Below the pieces are notes generated by a model. It worked only from the letters and a program-made list of their open reading frames with translations. It searched no databases and was not told where the DNA came from. A stretch of DNA of 64,000 bases from Flavilitoribacter nigricans DSM 23189 = NBRC 102662 (GTDB taxonomy: Bacteria; Bacteroidota; Bacteroidia; Chitinophagales; Saprospiraceae): NCBI RefSeq assembly GCF_002646595.1, contig NZ_PDUD01000002.1, forward strand, positions 124,001 through 188,000. The letters are read 5' to 3'. The translations under genes were made by a program, and so were the position numbers. Shown piece after piece: positions 33,607-42,874 of the stretch; positions within the stretch are counted from its first letter, which is position 1, and each line of letters starts with the position of its first letter.

Positions 33607-36195
33607 CCTACCCACCGCCCGAAACGTCTCATCCGACGCCTGTAATATCTTATTGCGCAGGTTTTCCGGATAATCCGGGCGATCCGCGAGAAATTGTTTA
33701 ACGGCTTCCACTACCGATTCCGACCGATGGCCGCTGAAAGTATTGTCCAATACCCTTTTCGGAAAAAAGATGTCTCCCGTAGCCTGTATCTCTTCCAGCA
33801 TTTCCAGGGTCGGGGTAATGTATTTCTCCGCACTTGCGGCTCGTAGGGGATGGTGCAGCCAGCCCAGCGCTTCCTGCACCCAGGATTCTACCTGCCGGTT
33901 TTCTTCCTGTTTCAGGCTGTTGAAGAACTCATCCCGGGTAGCTTCATTGGGCGATAGGGCCGGTTTGACGAAGCGCATGCGCGCCTGCCGGTCGGCATTT
34001 TTGGTCCGGTCGATCTGTTGATCGATCAGGTCTACACTGTGCGGAACATCCCGCACGGCCAGTTGGAAAGCCAGCTCGATATAATCGTTCTCCGACAGGC
34101 TGAGTCCTTCTACCTCCAGCTCTTTGGACCAGATGGCCTGCAGTCGCTGCACGCCTTCCGGACTCTCCACCACCGAACGGTAGGTATTAAAAAGCGCGGT
34201 TTTTAAACGCTTGTCTTCTGTCTGTTCGAAGGCCGTCCACAGTGCCGCTTCCACCTGAGCGTTCACCGATTTGCGATCGGGTTCGGGCAGGAAGTTCCAG
34301 TATAAGCTACTTAGATAGCCCAGGATACGTTGTCGCAACAGCGGATCGGGTTCTACACTGATACCTTCCAGCATGGTAGGTAATAAGGAAGTGGGCTCCA
34401 GATTATCGTTCAGCAGGTTTTCCCAGAGGTTGATCCAGCTTACGCCCCGCCACATCGGTTCTTCGAGCTGATTGATCCGGGCCAGCAGATAGGTCTTACT
34501 GGCTGCCCCCAGTTGAAAATAGCCGTAGCCGTAGCCCCCGGCGTTGGGAATGATCATTTCCGGCCGGGGAGCCAGCTCGCCCAATTCGAGTGTATTTTCG
34601 GCCTGATTGACTTCCATTTGGTAAGTACTGGTCCCATTTTCGTCAAAAGTAGTGATCTGCAGCGGTTGGGACCACATGGTCGACCCTCCGGCATTCGTTA
34701 CGCGCATCCGGATACTTTTGATGCCGTCTTCTCCTTCGGTATCCAAGGCCAGATGGGGCATGCCCGCCTGTTTGATCCACTGCTGGTTCCAGGCATCCAG
34801 ATCGTCCTCCGTTTGCCGGTCCAGGATATCGATCAGATCATCCCAGGTTGCATTGTTGTAGGAATAGGTCGTCAGGTATTTCTGCAGGCCCGCCCGCATG
34901 GCGGCTTCCCCGATCTGCTTTTCCAGCATCCGCATCACAATGGGGGCTTTCTGATAAATGATGGCCCCGTACAGGGTTCCCGCATCCTTGAGATTAGCCA
35001 GCGGTTGCTGAATGGGATGCGTGCCGGCCGTGCGATCCACACTGTAGGCGCCCGGATAGTGCGCCAGCGTGAAGCGCAGATCGTGATTGATCTCCGGGAA
35101 TGAGGGATTAACGATCTTGGCCGCCATGAAATTGGCAAATACCTCCTTCATCCATACATCGTCAAACCAGTTCATGGTCACCAGGTTCCCGAACCACATA
35201 TGGGCCGTTTCGTGGGCGATCAGACTGGCGCGCCCCAGTTCCTGGTTCTGGGTAGCGTTCTCATCCAGAAACAGGCTGGAAGCTTTATAGGTGATCGCTC
35301 CCGGGTGCTCCATCCCACCGTACTGGAAAGACGGGATCAGGGCAAAATCAAACTTCTGAAACGGCATTTTGATACCCGTGTAATCCTCCAGCCAGTTCAG
35401 TGCGCTCAGGTGCAGATCAAATATGGCCTGGGCGTTGCGCAATACGCTGAGCGTATCCGTTTCCCGGTGCAACATGGTCATTTTCCGACCACCCAACTCG
35501 GAAGTGATGGTCTGAAAATCTCCCACCACAAAATCAAACAGATAGGTAGGCAAAGGGCGGGTTGCTGCGTACTGCAGGGTCTTGACCGAATCCTGGATCG
35601 TTTCTTTCTCCAATGCCCCGTTGGCCAGTGCCTCCCATTCCTGCGGGATATTGAGCGTAAGCTGGTAGCGGGCCTTTAGGTTGGGTTGATCGAAACAGGG
35701 AATGGCCGTCGATGCCCGATCCGGTACCAACAGGGTATATAGAAACTCCTCCTGCCGGTTCAGGGACTGGTCCCCCAGATCAAATTCCAGGCTGACCTCA
35801 TTTTCTCCTTCCTGAAAATAGCGGGCCGGAATTACGATATGCCCGTTCTCAAAAATGTATTCGACCGCCTCCCCGGCCTGACTCACCCCGTGTAGATAAT
35901 CGGCGGACGGCACTTTGAAATCCAGCACAATCGCTTCCGCAGCGGAATTCAGCTGGAAGTGGACGGTATTGGTACCGTGCAGGCGTTCGGCACGCAGGCG
36001 CGGCACACTGACATTCAGAGTATACCGCAGGTCGGTCAGTGTCGCTTTGCGGTGCTCCGCCAATTCCCAGGAGACCCCGGGTTCCGGTATCTCGGGGGGC
36101 GGTCCGGTTTCGGTACAAGCCTGGAAAAGAAAGGGTAGCAACATAAGCAACTGATAATAGGAACGCAGGATCCTGCGCCGTTGAGTCTTCCTCAT
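33604..36195 (-). CDS. M1-family aminopeptidase, lipoprotein
   Basis: 863 residues with a lipoprotein-like signal (FLFQAC, Cys27), so anchored in the periplasm or outer membrane. The substrate-recognition motif GGMEH is at 293-297, the zinc motif HETAH at 328-332, and the third ligand is Glu351 in KEVFANF. A long helical C-terminal domain (ERAP1/APN-like, ~530-863) completes the usual ~860-residue length. It removes N-terminal residues from peptides. It is convergent with the serine hydrolase, with its stop codon inside the 42-bp palindrome. Confidence 0.95.
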   Translation of the reverse strand: MRKTQRRRILRSYYQLLMLLPFLFQACTETGPPPEIPEPGVSWELAEHRKATLTDLRYTLNVSVPRLRAERLHGTNTVHFQLNSAAEAIVLDFKVPSADYLHGVSQAGEAVEYIFENGHIVIPARYFQEGENEVSLEFDLGDQSLNRQEEFLYTLLVPDRASTAIPCFDQPNLKARYQLTLNIPQEWEALANGALEKETIQDSVKTLQYAATRPLPTYLFDFVVGDFQTITSELGGRKMTMLHRETDTLSVLRNAQAIFDLHLSALNWLEDYTGIKMPFQKFDFALIPSFQYGGMEHPGAITYKASSLFLDENATQNQELGRASLIAHETAHMWFGNLVTMNWFDDVWMKEVFANFMAAKIVNPSFPEINHDLRFTLAHYPGAYSVDRTAGTHPIQQPLANLKDAGTLYGAIIYQKAPIVMRMLEKQIGEAAMRAGLQKYLTTYSYNNATWDDLIDILDRQTEDDLDAWNQQWIKQAGMPHLALDTEGEDGIKSIRMRVTNAGGSTMWSQPLQITTFDENGTSTYQMEVNQAENTLELGELAPRPEMIIPNAGGYGYGYFQLGAASKTYLLARINQLEEPMWRGVSWINLWENLLNDNLEPTSLLPTMLEGISVEPDPLLRQRILGYLSSLYWNFLPEPDRKSVNAQVEAALWTAFEQTEDKRLKTALFNTYRSVVESPEGVQRLQAIWSKELEVEGLSLSENDYIELAFQLAVRDVPHSVDLIDQQIDRTKNADRQARMRFVKPALSPNEATRDEFFNSLKQEENRQVESWVQEALGWLHHPLRAASAEKYITPTLEMLEEIQATGDIFFPKRVLDNTFSGHRSESVVEAVKQFLADRPDYPENLRNKILQASDETFRAVGR

Positions 36196-36215
36196 GTATT
36201 TAGAATTAACCGTAA

Positions 36216-36686
36216 TTACGCTCCGATCTTTACGGAGCCCTTGTTAAATGTAACTTTGAGCTGAAATGTTATATTCTTTACACCCCGCCAGAATTTTGCC
36301 GGCGTGAAGCGAATGCCGCTCCGGGGCATTGCCTGCAGCGCCTCCCGTACTGCCATTCCGCAGCCGGCACCGATATCCTGCAGGATCTTTATGTCCGTAA
36401 TACTGCCATCCACTTTTACCGTAAAACTGGCGCGAACCACCCCGGTGATAACCTTCGCCAGATCATTTTCCGGATATTGGAAATGGTCATAAAAAAAGGC
36501 CATCAACTGCCGGTCGGCACAGGATCTTTTGGCTTCCTTAGTCGCCTCTTCTTCACAACCGGGAAAACGTGGCAGATCCATAACCAGCACCTGATGTGGC
36601 GATGGTGTTTACGGTGGTCTAGCCTGCGCGCATATCCCACCGGGGATCAGTAAAATTAAGAAGAAGAGCACGGTGTTGATCGCCAT
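36216..36686 (-). pseudogene. Secreted TonB_C-domain protein broken by an in-frame stop
   Basis: Starting at an ATG at 36686 the frame encodes a good signal peptide (MAINTVLFFLILLIPGGICA, then QARPP). A TAA stop follows at codon 26, and the same frame continues from codon 27 to a normal end at 36216. The downstream part (124 residues from a GTG at 36590) is a TonB C-terminal-like domain with PRFPGCEEE and DIGAGCG, clearly paralogous to the intact gene at 36723-37265. A single substitution separates it from an intact 156-residue protein. The alternative is reinitiation at the GTG or an ATG at 36581, which would yield a cytoplasmic product without export. Best read as a recent pseudogene. Confidence 0.7.
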
Positions 36687-36722
36687 CTAATCGGGATTTT
36701 CCGGTATCTGTTTGGTAAAGGC

Positions 36723-37265
36723 TCAATTGCCAATTTTCACCATACCATCCACAAATTGGACCGATAATTCAAATTGCACTGCCATCGGTCTTAAACGCCC
36801 GCCAAGAGTGCCCATCGGCTGAAAACGGATCCCTTCCCGGGACAGTGTCTCCAATGCGGCTTTCACGATCTTGCCACAATCACCGCCGATATCCTCAACG
36901 ATTTTCACGGTATTCAACTCGCCATTTTTTGATATGACATAGGTAAGCCGAACGGTACCGCTGACGCCTGCTTCGATCGCCCCGACCGGGTAGACTATAC
37001 GTTTGGACAGTAAAACTTTGAGTTTTTCATCCCCACATTCCCATCTCCGGTGGGGATTCGGTTCATCTTCACAGCCCGGGAAACGAGGCCGTAGCCTCAT
37101 CTGCATACTCTCGCCCTTAATAGTATCCTCCACCCATTTTTCCGGAGGTGGCGGCGGCGGTGGAGGAGGTTTATATTCCTGAGCCTGCAGCCCCGGAACT
37201 GACAGGAACACCGTCACCCCATAACACAGTATAATGCCGAGCGCATATTTCATCATGGATCCCAT
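36723..37265 (-). CDS. Secreted TonB_C-domain protein with poly-proline linker
   Basis: 180 residues. AGGAA six bases upstream supports the first ATG. The signal peptide ends near LQAQ (residue ~29), and a run of nine prolines follows (EYKPPPPPPPPPEKW). Residues ~60-180 are a TonB C-terminal-like module with PRFPGCED, cysteines in WECGD and DIGGDCG, and a beta-rich end. It lacks the TonB transmembrane helix, so it is not an energy transducer; similar free TonB_C proteins are common in Bacteroidota, with unknown function. It is the intact paralogue of the broken copy 36 bp downstream. Confidence 0.82.
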   Translation of the reverse strand: MGSMMKYALGIILCYGVTVFLSVPGLQAQEYKPPPPPPPPPEKWVEDTIKGESMQMRLRPRFPGCEDEPNPHRRWECGDEKLKVLLSKRIVYPVGAIEAGVSGTVRLTYVISKNGELNTVKIVEDIGGDCGKIVKAALETLSREGIRFQPMGTLGGRLRPMAVQFELSVQFVDGMVKIGN

Positions 37266-37309
37266 TTAAAGTTCCTGGGTTGATCGCGGTATAGTCCCGT
37301 CCCGCATCA

Positions 37310-38803
37310 CTATTCGTCCGTACTGGCGGCAGTGGTCTCATCCACCTTGTAGAACTGAAAACGACCGTTCCACAGCATGCCGAGGGTATCCTGATTTGCA
37401 GACTGGGAAAATAGCACTTCATCACCAACCGTTAGATCAATGAATTTCATGGCTTCCAGCGGGCTCAGATAATTGATTTCGCCGTTATTCGGATCATCGA
37501 CTTCCAATTGTCCGTCTTTTACGTTTACATCCACCCAATAATCGCCAATGCCGGCCACCTGAAAATTGAGCTTGTACCGGCCCGCAAAGCTGGCCAATTC
37601 CTCTTCCGACAAGGAGACGAGCTCCACTTCGCGCGGCTGGCTGATCCCCCAGTCGTAGTAACTGGAAATACCCCGAATGATCTCTCCCATCAGGCGTCCG
37701 CCGTTATCCGCATTGGTCATCACGATCATGCCCTTCCCCTGGTAAGCAGTGCCGATCATTTCATTGGTAAAGCCGGCATTTTTGCCCCCGTGTCGAAACA
37801 GCAGGGAATCGCCATCCCACATCAGCGAGGGGCCGAGCCCCCAGTCGTTCTTATGTTTGGTGAGCATTGCCTTGAGGGTTTCCTTGCGTAGCGCGCCTTC
37901 TTTTTTGCCCGCTAATATTTCCTGAACGGTGATGATGTAATTGGCCAGATCGGTGGGGGTGGTCCAGAGGCCGGCGGCTGCCTGTTCCGGATAGTTGTGC
38001 CAAAGGCCATCGATGAGTTCGCCTTGGTTATCGTAGGCGGCGCTGGCTTCACCGTGCCGACCTTCCGGCAGGGGCTGCTCGTAGGTACTGTGGGTCATAC
38101 CGAATTGCGGAAGAATATTTTCGGCCAGATAAACCTCCAGGGGTTGCCCGCTCACATCTTCGACCACTTTTTCCATTACGGTATAACCGCCCCCGGAATA
38201 CCGCCAGATACTTCCCGGCAGGGTATCCACAAAAATAGCCGGGGTATTGCCCTCTCCGTTCAGAACGCTGATAATGGAGGGAAAAACATCCTGCTGGGTG
38301 TAGCCGGGGAATCCGTGTACCGTCATACCGGCGTTGTGGGTGAGCAAACGACGCAGGGTCACCTTCTCTTCGGCGGTAAATTTACTATCCGGTATCTGCC
38401 AGCCTTTCAGGTAGGTGTTGACATCTTCATCCAGATCGACCTTTCCCTCTTCGGCCAATTTTAAAGCCGCCAGAGCCGCTACCGGTTTGCTGATCGATCC
38501 GGCCTGAAACAGGGTTTGCACATCTACGGGTTGTCCGGTATCCGTATTGGCGATACCGTAAGCTTTGGCCCATTTGACGGCCCCGTCCTCGACTACTGCG
38601 ATGCTGATACCCGGCACCCGGTGAAAAGCCATCCGTTCTTCAATATTCATGCCCTGTGTCGAGTCACCTTTGACCGCGATCGGCAGGAGTAACCCATTTT
38701 CAATGGCGTTGATCTCTTCGCTAACATCAGCAGCGGGATCGTTCCCGGCACATGCCGCCAGGAGCAAAAAGGTAAATAGTAACAGTGGGTGTAAAGATTT
38801 CAT
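37310..38803 (-). CDS. Beta-lactamase-fold serine hydrolase, lipoprotein
   Basis: 497 residues with a lipoprotein signal (LLLAAC, Cys18). The catalytic SISK motif is at 103-106, YSGGG stands for the Tyr-box and RHGGKNAGF for the third box. The C-terminal ~110 residues form a separate beta-rich domain, as in PBP4*/EstB-type enzymes. It probably hydrolyses D-amino acid peptides or esters in the envelope. It precedes the TonB_C pair by 44 bp and may share a transcript with it. Confidence 0.92.
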   Translation of the reverse strand: MKSLHPLLLFTFLLLAACAGNDPAADVSEEINAIENGLLLPIAVKGDSTQGMNIEERMAFHRVPGISIAVVEDGAVKWAKAYGIANTDTGQPVDVQTLFQAGSISKPVAALAALKLAEEGKVDLDEDVNTYLKGWQIPDSKFTAEEKVTLRRLLTHNAGMTVHGFPGYTQQDVFPSIISVLNGEGNTPAIFVDTLPGSIWRYSGGGYTVMEKVVEDVSGQPLEVYLAENILPQFGMTHSTYEQPLPEGRHGEASAAYDNQGELIDGLWHNYPEQAAAGLWTTPTDLANYIITVQEILAGKKEGALRKETLKAMLTKHKNDWGLGPSLMWDGDSLLFRHGGKNAGFTNEMIGTAYQGKGMIVMTNADNGGRLMGEIIRGISSYYDWGISQPREVELVSLSEEELASFAGRYKLNFQVAGIGDYWVDVNVKDGQLEVDDPNNGEINYLSPLEAMKFIDLTVGDEVLFSQSANQDTLGMLWNGRFQFYKVDETTAASTDE

Positions 38804-38954
38804 ACGTTGAGATTTGGTTATTCAGAAAGACCCGGCAGCCCGGATCAGGGCGCCCCGAGCGCTGCTTCCCGGAAGGTAGTAAGCGAGCGGCCAGGCTGTT
38901 CAGTCCTTCTGGATAGGGATAGTGGGAAATGGCTCCAAAATAAGGAAAAGTTGG

Positions 38955-39545
38955 TTAAGCCGAATCGGAGTGGAAATTAATAAACTCTTTACGTAACAAT
39001 CCGTATTTCAGCACATCAAAGTACTTACCGCCGGCAAATCTCATCTGCCGTAGCCGGCCTTCCCGGGAGAAACCCAGATGTTCGTGGAGTGCGATGGAGG
39101 CCAAATTATGATCATAAATATCCACCGTTACTTTGTGATAACGCAATTCCTGAAAATAATAATTCAGGATCATTTTAACGGCTTCCCGGGCGTATCCCTT
39201 TCGACGGTGCGCGGCCTTAAGCGCTACGGCATAGCTAAAGGTACCATTTTGGGGATCACAATCGCGGGTATGCACCATGCCGACCGGAATCCTTTCCGGA
39301 TTTTCAATTACAAAAAAATAGCCGTCATCATCCAGCGCCTTGGTGGCCTTTTTGGCCGTCCATTCCCGCTGCCGTTCCAGAGAGGAAGGGAACCAGATCC
39401 GGTCCAATGATCGCTGGGTTTCGGTTTCCTGGTTCCATTGGTAAAAAAATTCCGCATCTTCCGGTTCGATACCCCGAAGTCGAACAATAGTACCTTGCCA
39501 ATAATTACCCCCCATGATCCTTGCTTGTTTTATGTTAAAAGCCAT
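38955..39545 (-). CDS. GNAT acetyltransferase, RimJ/RimL-like
   Basis: 196 residues. The GNAT core is visible: GTIVRLRGIEPEDAEFFYQW at the start, acetyl-CoA-binding AHRRKGYAREAVKMIL, and HEHLGFSREGRLRQ near the end, the pattern of protein N-terminal or ribosomal-protein acetyltransferases. The first Met overlaps the end of the preceding GNAT gene by 16 bp; an alternative Met at 39515 is preceded by AAGGA but at only 2-nt spacing. Substrate unknown. Confidence 0.88.
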   Translation of the reverse strand: MAFNIKQARIMGGNYWQGTIVRLRGIEPEDAEFFYQWNQETETQRSLDRIWFPSSLERQREWTAKKATKALDDDGYFFVIENPERIPVGMVHTRDCDPQNGTFSYAVALKAAHRRKGYAREAVKMILNYYFQELRYHKVTVDIYDHNLASIALHEHLGFSREGRLRQMRFAGGKYFDVLKYGLLRKEFINFHSDSA

Positions 39546-39982
39546 TTGGTCAACATGGCCCGCTCCTTCCCTTCGAAGCCCTGCCGTGCGTACAGGCGAT
39601 TTCCTTTATCGTTGTGATTTTCCACTTCCAGGTGAATGGCGTGGACGCCCAACTGCACCGCCGCTTCGGCAACAAATTCGATGGTTTGCCGACCAATGCC
39701 CCGATCGCGATACGGGGCTTCAATAAAAAATTCATCAATAAAGGCATCCCGGCCGCCGTATTCAAAGCTAAAGCCGTAAGCCAGGACAATGTACCCGGCA
39801 ACCTCATCCGCTACCCGGATCAGCCAAAAGCGACCGAGTTCGGGATTGGATAAAAACAGGTTCAGATTGTGACGGCTCTTTGCTTCCCGAAAAGGGTAAC
39901 CGTCAATTTGGTAAAAACGCTCCATCATTCCAAGGATGGTCGGAATATCCTGCCGGTGGGCGAGTTCGAAATTGACTTGCAT
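39530..39982 (-). CDS. GNAT acetyltransferase
   Basis: 150 residues. It has a compact GNAT domain with the acetyl-CoA motif RDRGIGRQTIEFVAEAA (a Q/RxxGxG/A match) and HLEVENHNDKGNRLYARQGF, typical of small-molecule or amino-group acetyltransferases. It overlaps the following RimJ/RimL-like gene by 16 bp, so the two are co-expressed. Substrate unknown. Confidence 0.88.
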   Translation of the reverse strand: MQVNFELAHRQDIPTILGMMERFYQIDGYPFREAKSRHNLNLFLSNPELGRFWLIRVADEVAGYIVLAYGFSFEYGGRDAFIDEFFIEAPYRDRGIGRQTIEFVAEAAVQLGVHAIHLEVENHNDKGNRLYARQGFEGKERAMLTKWLLT

Positions 39983-40055
39983 GTTCCTGATTAAAAGGTG
40001 ACCGTCAAAGATAGTAAACGCAGTCTGGGTTTCTACTGTCCACGACGGCTGCCGA

Positions 40056-40268
40056 TCAGCCCTCGTCCCAGTCTTCCGGTTCCAGTGAAAAAATATGGTC
40101 TACTTTCGCACCGAATACGTGGGCGATCTTTAACGCCAGGAGGGTGGACGGAACAAATCGTCCTTTCTCAATGGAGTTGATCGTTTGCCGGGAAACGCCC
40201 ACCTTTTCGGCCAGGTCCGCCTGGGTGAGTTCCATTTTGGCCCTTTCGACCTTGATCGTATTCTGCAT
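40056..40268 (-). CDS. Small Xre-family helix-turn-helix regulator
   Basis: 70 residues, almost all one HTH_3 domain: MELTQADLAEKVGVSRQTIN and SIEKGRFVPSTLLALKIAHV, with an acidic tail. This is the YgzD/PopR-like type usually paired with a small membrane protein. It follows the membrane-protein gene by 8 bp. An 8-bp-arm inverted repeat over the operon promoter (40706-40727) suggests autoregulation. Confidence 0.92.
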   Translation of the reverse strand: MQNTIKVERAKMELTQADLAEKVGVSRQTINSIEKGRFVPSTLLALKIAHVFGAKVDHIFSLEPEDWDEG

Positions 40269-40276
40269 GGAAGAAA

Positions 40277-40681
40277 TTATTCCTTGTATTTCAAATAGTG
40301 AAAAGCCCCCAGGGCCAGGATTAAAGCTAAAGACAGGTATTCAAAAGCCGAGATCGAATACCAGCTATCCGTTTCGATGGAATATCCCGCAAAATTATAA
40401 TAGTAATTAATGAGCATGACGATCACCGCAGCCAGCGGAACGCCCAGCGCCAGGGCTTTGAATTTCAGATAGACCGTGCGCTCGTCCGAATCCTTTTCCT
40501 TAGAAAAAAAGATCAGGATCAGACCGAAAGCTACGGGAAAACTGGCTCCCGACAGATCGACAATATTGAAACTGGTCATCCGATAAATAAAAATGAGGAT
40601 AGCTCCCAGGATCAGGATGATCCCCAGTATCCTCATTTTATTCGGATAGACAAAAAAGAAGGACGATGGTTTAGCAGGCAT
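40277..40681 (-). CDS. Small four-TM membrane protein, partner of the Xre regulator
   Basis: 134 residues with four hydrophobic segments (~13-32, ~40-55, ~70-90, ~110-128) and a charged loop (FFSKEKDSDERTVYLKFKA) between the second and third. Such proteins often sit with an Xre regulator in a two-gene unit in Firmicutes and Bacteroidota, with unknown function. It is first in the operon, with a predicted leader of only about 20 nt. Confidence 0.85.
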   Translation of the reverse strand: MPAKPSSFFFVYPNKMRILGIILILGAILIFIYRMTSFNIVDLSGASFPVAFGLILIFFSKEKDSDERTVYLKFKALALGVPLAAVIVMLINYYYNFAGYSIETDSWYSISAFEYLSLALILALGAFHYLKYKE

Positions 40682-40703
40682 AGTAGTAATTTTTTCCTGA
40701 ATT

Positions 40704-40734
40704 CAAATGTAAAACAAACTTTACATTAAGTCAA
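40704..40734 (-). promoter_or_regulatory. Promoter with overlapping inverted repeat for the membrane protein/Xre operon
   Basis: On the minus strand TACATTTG (40711 to 40704) matches the -7 consensus exactly, and a TTG (40734 to 40732) lies 20 bp upstream as a -33 element. AATGTAAA / TTTACATT (40706-40713 and 40720-40727, 6-nt spacer) is a perfect inverted repeat covering the -7 box, a likely operator for the Xre protein. Confidence 0.6.
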
Positions 40735-40766
40735 GAAAAAACGACTTTTTATACTCAGCAGTACGG

Positions 40767-41261
40767 TTATTCGGCTACCGGAACCCCATTTTCCACCAGA
40801 GTAGCTATTTTTCGCGGATTGTCGGTGATCAGATCTACGGATTTTACCCCCAATGCTTTCAGTATCTTTCCGGCCGCTCTAAAATCACGGGCATCCCGGG
40901 AAAAACCGACCGCTTCGTAGGCATCCGCCTGCTGCACACCTTTTCTTTTGTGTTCCACGCTTTTCAACAAGGCAAAATGCCCGTTGCCTTTGCCTTCCTG
41001 ATCCAGTAAAATAATAATGCCCCGGCCGGCTTCCTGGATCCTGGCCTGGGCATTATTCAGTTGTTCCTGGCAATCGCACTCTATGCTGTTGAAATAGTGG
41101 CCGAAAATGCAGGAAGAATGCACGCGGCACAATACATTTTCAGCGCCCGCAATTTCGCCCATAAACAGGGCGATAGATTCCTTCTGTCCGTCGTAGAAGA
41201 GGACTTCCCGGAACTCTCCGTATTTGGTTCTCAGTAAGCCTTCCGCAAGTTGGATGATCAT
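40767..41261 (-). CDS. GTP cyclohydrolase II-like protein (RibA domain, stand-alone)
   Basis: 164 residues. It matches the core of GTP cyclohydrolase II: zinc ligands Cys51, Cys62 and Cys64 with the same 11- and 2-residue spacing as E. coli RibA, RVHSSC before them, LLDQEGKGNG as the phosphate/GTP region and SRDARDFRAAGKIL for the Asp-x-Arg catalytic pair. It is about 30 residues shorter than typical RibA, and several usually invariant positions differ (GKGNGH for GRGIGL). It may make the first riboflavin intermediate or act on a related nucleotide. It has no other riboflavin gene nearby. Confidence 0.8.
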   Translation of the reverse strand: MIIQLAEGLLRTKYGEFREVLFYDGQKESIALFMGEIAGAENVLCRVHSSCIFGHYFNSIECDCQEQLNNAQARIQEAGRGIIILLDQEGKGNGHFALLKSVEHKRKGVQQADAYEAVGFSRDARDFRAAGKILKALGVKSVDLITDNPRKIATLVENGVPVAE

Positions 41262-41344
41262 ATTTTTCGTTTTTTTATCACCTAACTGTGGTAGGAGGAA
41301 AAGAGTTCCTGCCGCTGGAGAAGTCTAACAAAAGGTAAGAGATC

Positions 41345-42874
41345 CTAGCGCACTGAGATCATCTTCTTCGTATCCACGGCTTTGCCATCCAGTACGAGGG
41401 AATAGAAATAAACTCCTCCACTGAGGAATTCGGTCTCCAGAATTGTTTTGCCGGCTCCCCGGGCGGAAATATTTACCGATTTCAGCACCCGGCCCTGGGC
41501 ATCGGATATTTCCAGTTGAGCCGATTGGATGCCTTCCGGAATGAAATACGGAATGCTGGTGCTGGTACCGAAGGGGTTGGGTTGATTCTGTTCCAGGCGG
41601 GCATCCGAGACCGAAACGGTATTGGTAGGTTCCCCGCCGGAGGTCTGCTGCTGGATCTGTTTGACCAGCTCCTCCAGTTGATCCAGGCGGTCCTGCAGTA
41701 CCCGGTTTTCCCGTTGCAACTGCTCGTTATCGCGCTCCAGGCGAGCGAGTGTTTCCTCCTGGTCTTCGATCTGTACCTGTTGTTCCTGCATCGCCCGGGT
41801 GAGGATGGGGATCATCGGTACGTATTCCACGCCCAGATAATCGATCTGCTCTACACTGAGACTATCCCCGTCCGGATAAGGCTCGGCGTGAACCTGTTCG
41901 CTCACCAATTCCGGAAAAACTTCCTGCAACTCCTGGGCAATAAATCCAAAGCGCTTACCACCGGCGAGATGCATGCGCTTAAATTCCTCCCTCCTCATCT
42001 CATAGGTTTTCGGCCGCAATCGCATAATTTTTTCCAGAGCGGAAAATTCCGAAATGTTCTTTTTAAGCTTTCGATCGGACACATCAGTGAGCGTTCCGGT
42101 ATAGGCCATATCCCCACTGGCGTATACCGCATACCCAAAGTCCGGATCCGCCGTGCCCAGCACCCCATACCTTGTACCAGATGTGGTAAAAGCCTGCCCC
42201 ACTACGCCATAGCGTATACCGGTACCGGATCCCTGGCAGATCCCGTAGAGTCCCCAGCGTTGTTGGTTGGAAGAACTGGTATTATTACCGGAGATGGCGA
42301 TCTGGTCCTGGCCGAACTCCTGTACGTACAACTGGGCATTAAAATCCTCGGTGTAGGTCCCCATTCCCATATTGCCCTCCTCCGGATTGACAAACAGCAA
42401 GGGGTAAAAAACGGCGATATCATTAATGACCCGGGTGTATCGCAAAGAAAGGGCGGATTGTACCGCATCATTGTTATCAAAATCGCCGACATCGGTGATG
42501 CCGAAGGTCCAGGTCTCCTGATCCACGCCACCTAAGCCGGAACCCGAAGTAATAAATGTGAGCTCTTTGAGATCCAGATTGCTCCGGCTGGCCGGGAAAG
42601 CGGCATAATTCCGGACAGTCAGTCCACTGCCGTCGGAGATCGTGCGCTGCAGGTCACCACCGGCCGATATTGAATTGTCCGTGATCGACGAATAATTGAA
42701 GCCATTCTGCACGTTGAGGCCGCCAATGCTCATGGTCAGACCTGACAGTAGATTCCCCTGATCGGAAAAGGTTAGTTGGGAGGGCGTCAATTTGGAAGAC
42801 AACTGGGCCGGTAATTGGCCGACACTCCCCACTAACAATAGAATGAAAATTGCGTTGAAAATTTTACTTTTCAT
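41345..42874 (-). CDS. Surface protein with S74 chaperone-like domain and T9SS C-terminal signal
   Basis: 509 residues with a signal peptide (to ~QLPAQ, residue 23). Residues ~265-345 (SDRKLKKNISEFSALEKIMR and GKRFGFIAQELQEVFPELV) are the peptidase S74/endosialidase-chaperone domain found in tail-fibre-like proteins. A coiled coil follows (~365-405, EDQEETLARLERDNEQLQRE and onward). The last ~85 residues (NQPNPFGTSTSIPYFIPEG, ending KKMISVR) are a type A type-IX-secretion sorting domain. It is probably an exported, trimeric surface protein; the N-terminal region has no recognised domain. Confidence 0.88.
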   Translation of the reverse strand: MKSKIFNAIFILLLVGSVGQLPAQLSSKLTPSQLTFSDQGNLLSGLTMSIGGLNVQNGFNYSSITDNSISAGGDLQRTISDGSGLTVRNYAAFPASRSNLDLKELTFITSGSGLGGVDQETWTFGITDVGDFDNNDAVQSALSLRYTRVINDIAVFYPLLFVNPEEGNMGMGTYTEDFNAQLYVQEFGQDQIAISGNNTSSSNQQRWGLYGICQGSGTGIRYGVVGQAFTTSGTRYGVLGTADPDFGYAVYASGDMAYTGTLTDVSDRKLKKNISEFSALEKIMRLRPKTYEMRREEFKRMHLAGGKRFGFIAQELQEVFPELVSEQVHAEPYPDGDSLSVEQIDYLGVEYVPMIPILTRAMQEQQVQIEDQEETLARLERDNEQLQRENRVLQDRLDQLEELVKQIQQQTSGGEPTNTVSVSDARLEQNQPNPFGTSTSIPYFIPEGIQSAQLEISDAQGRVLKSVNISARGAGKTILETEFLSGGVYFYSLVLDGKAVDTKKMISVR

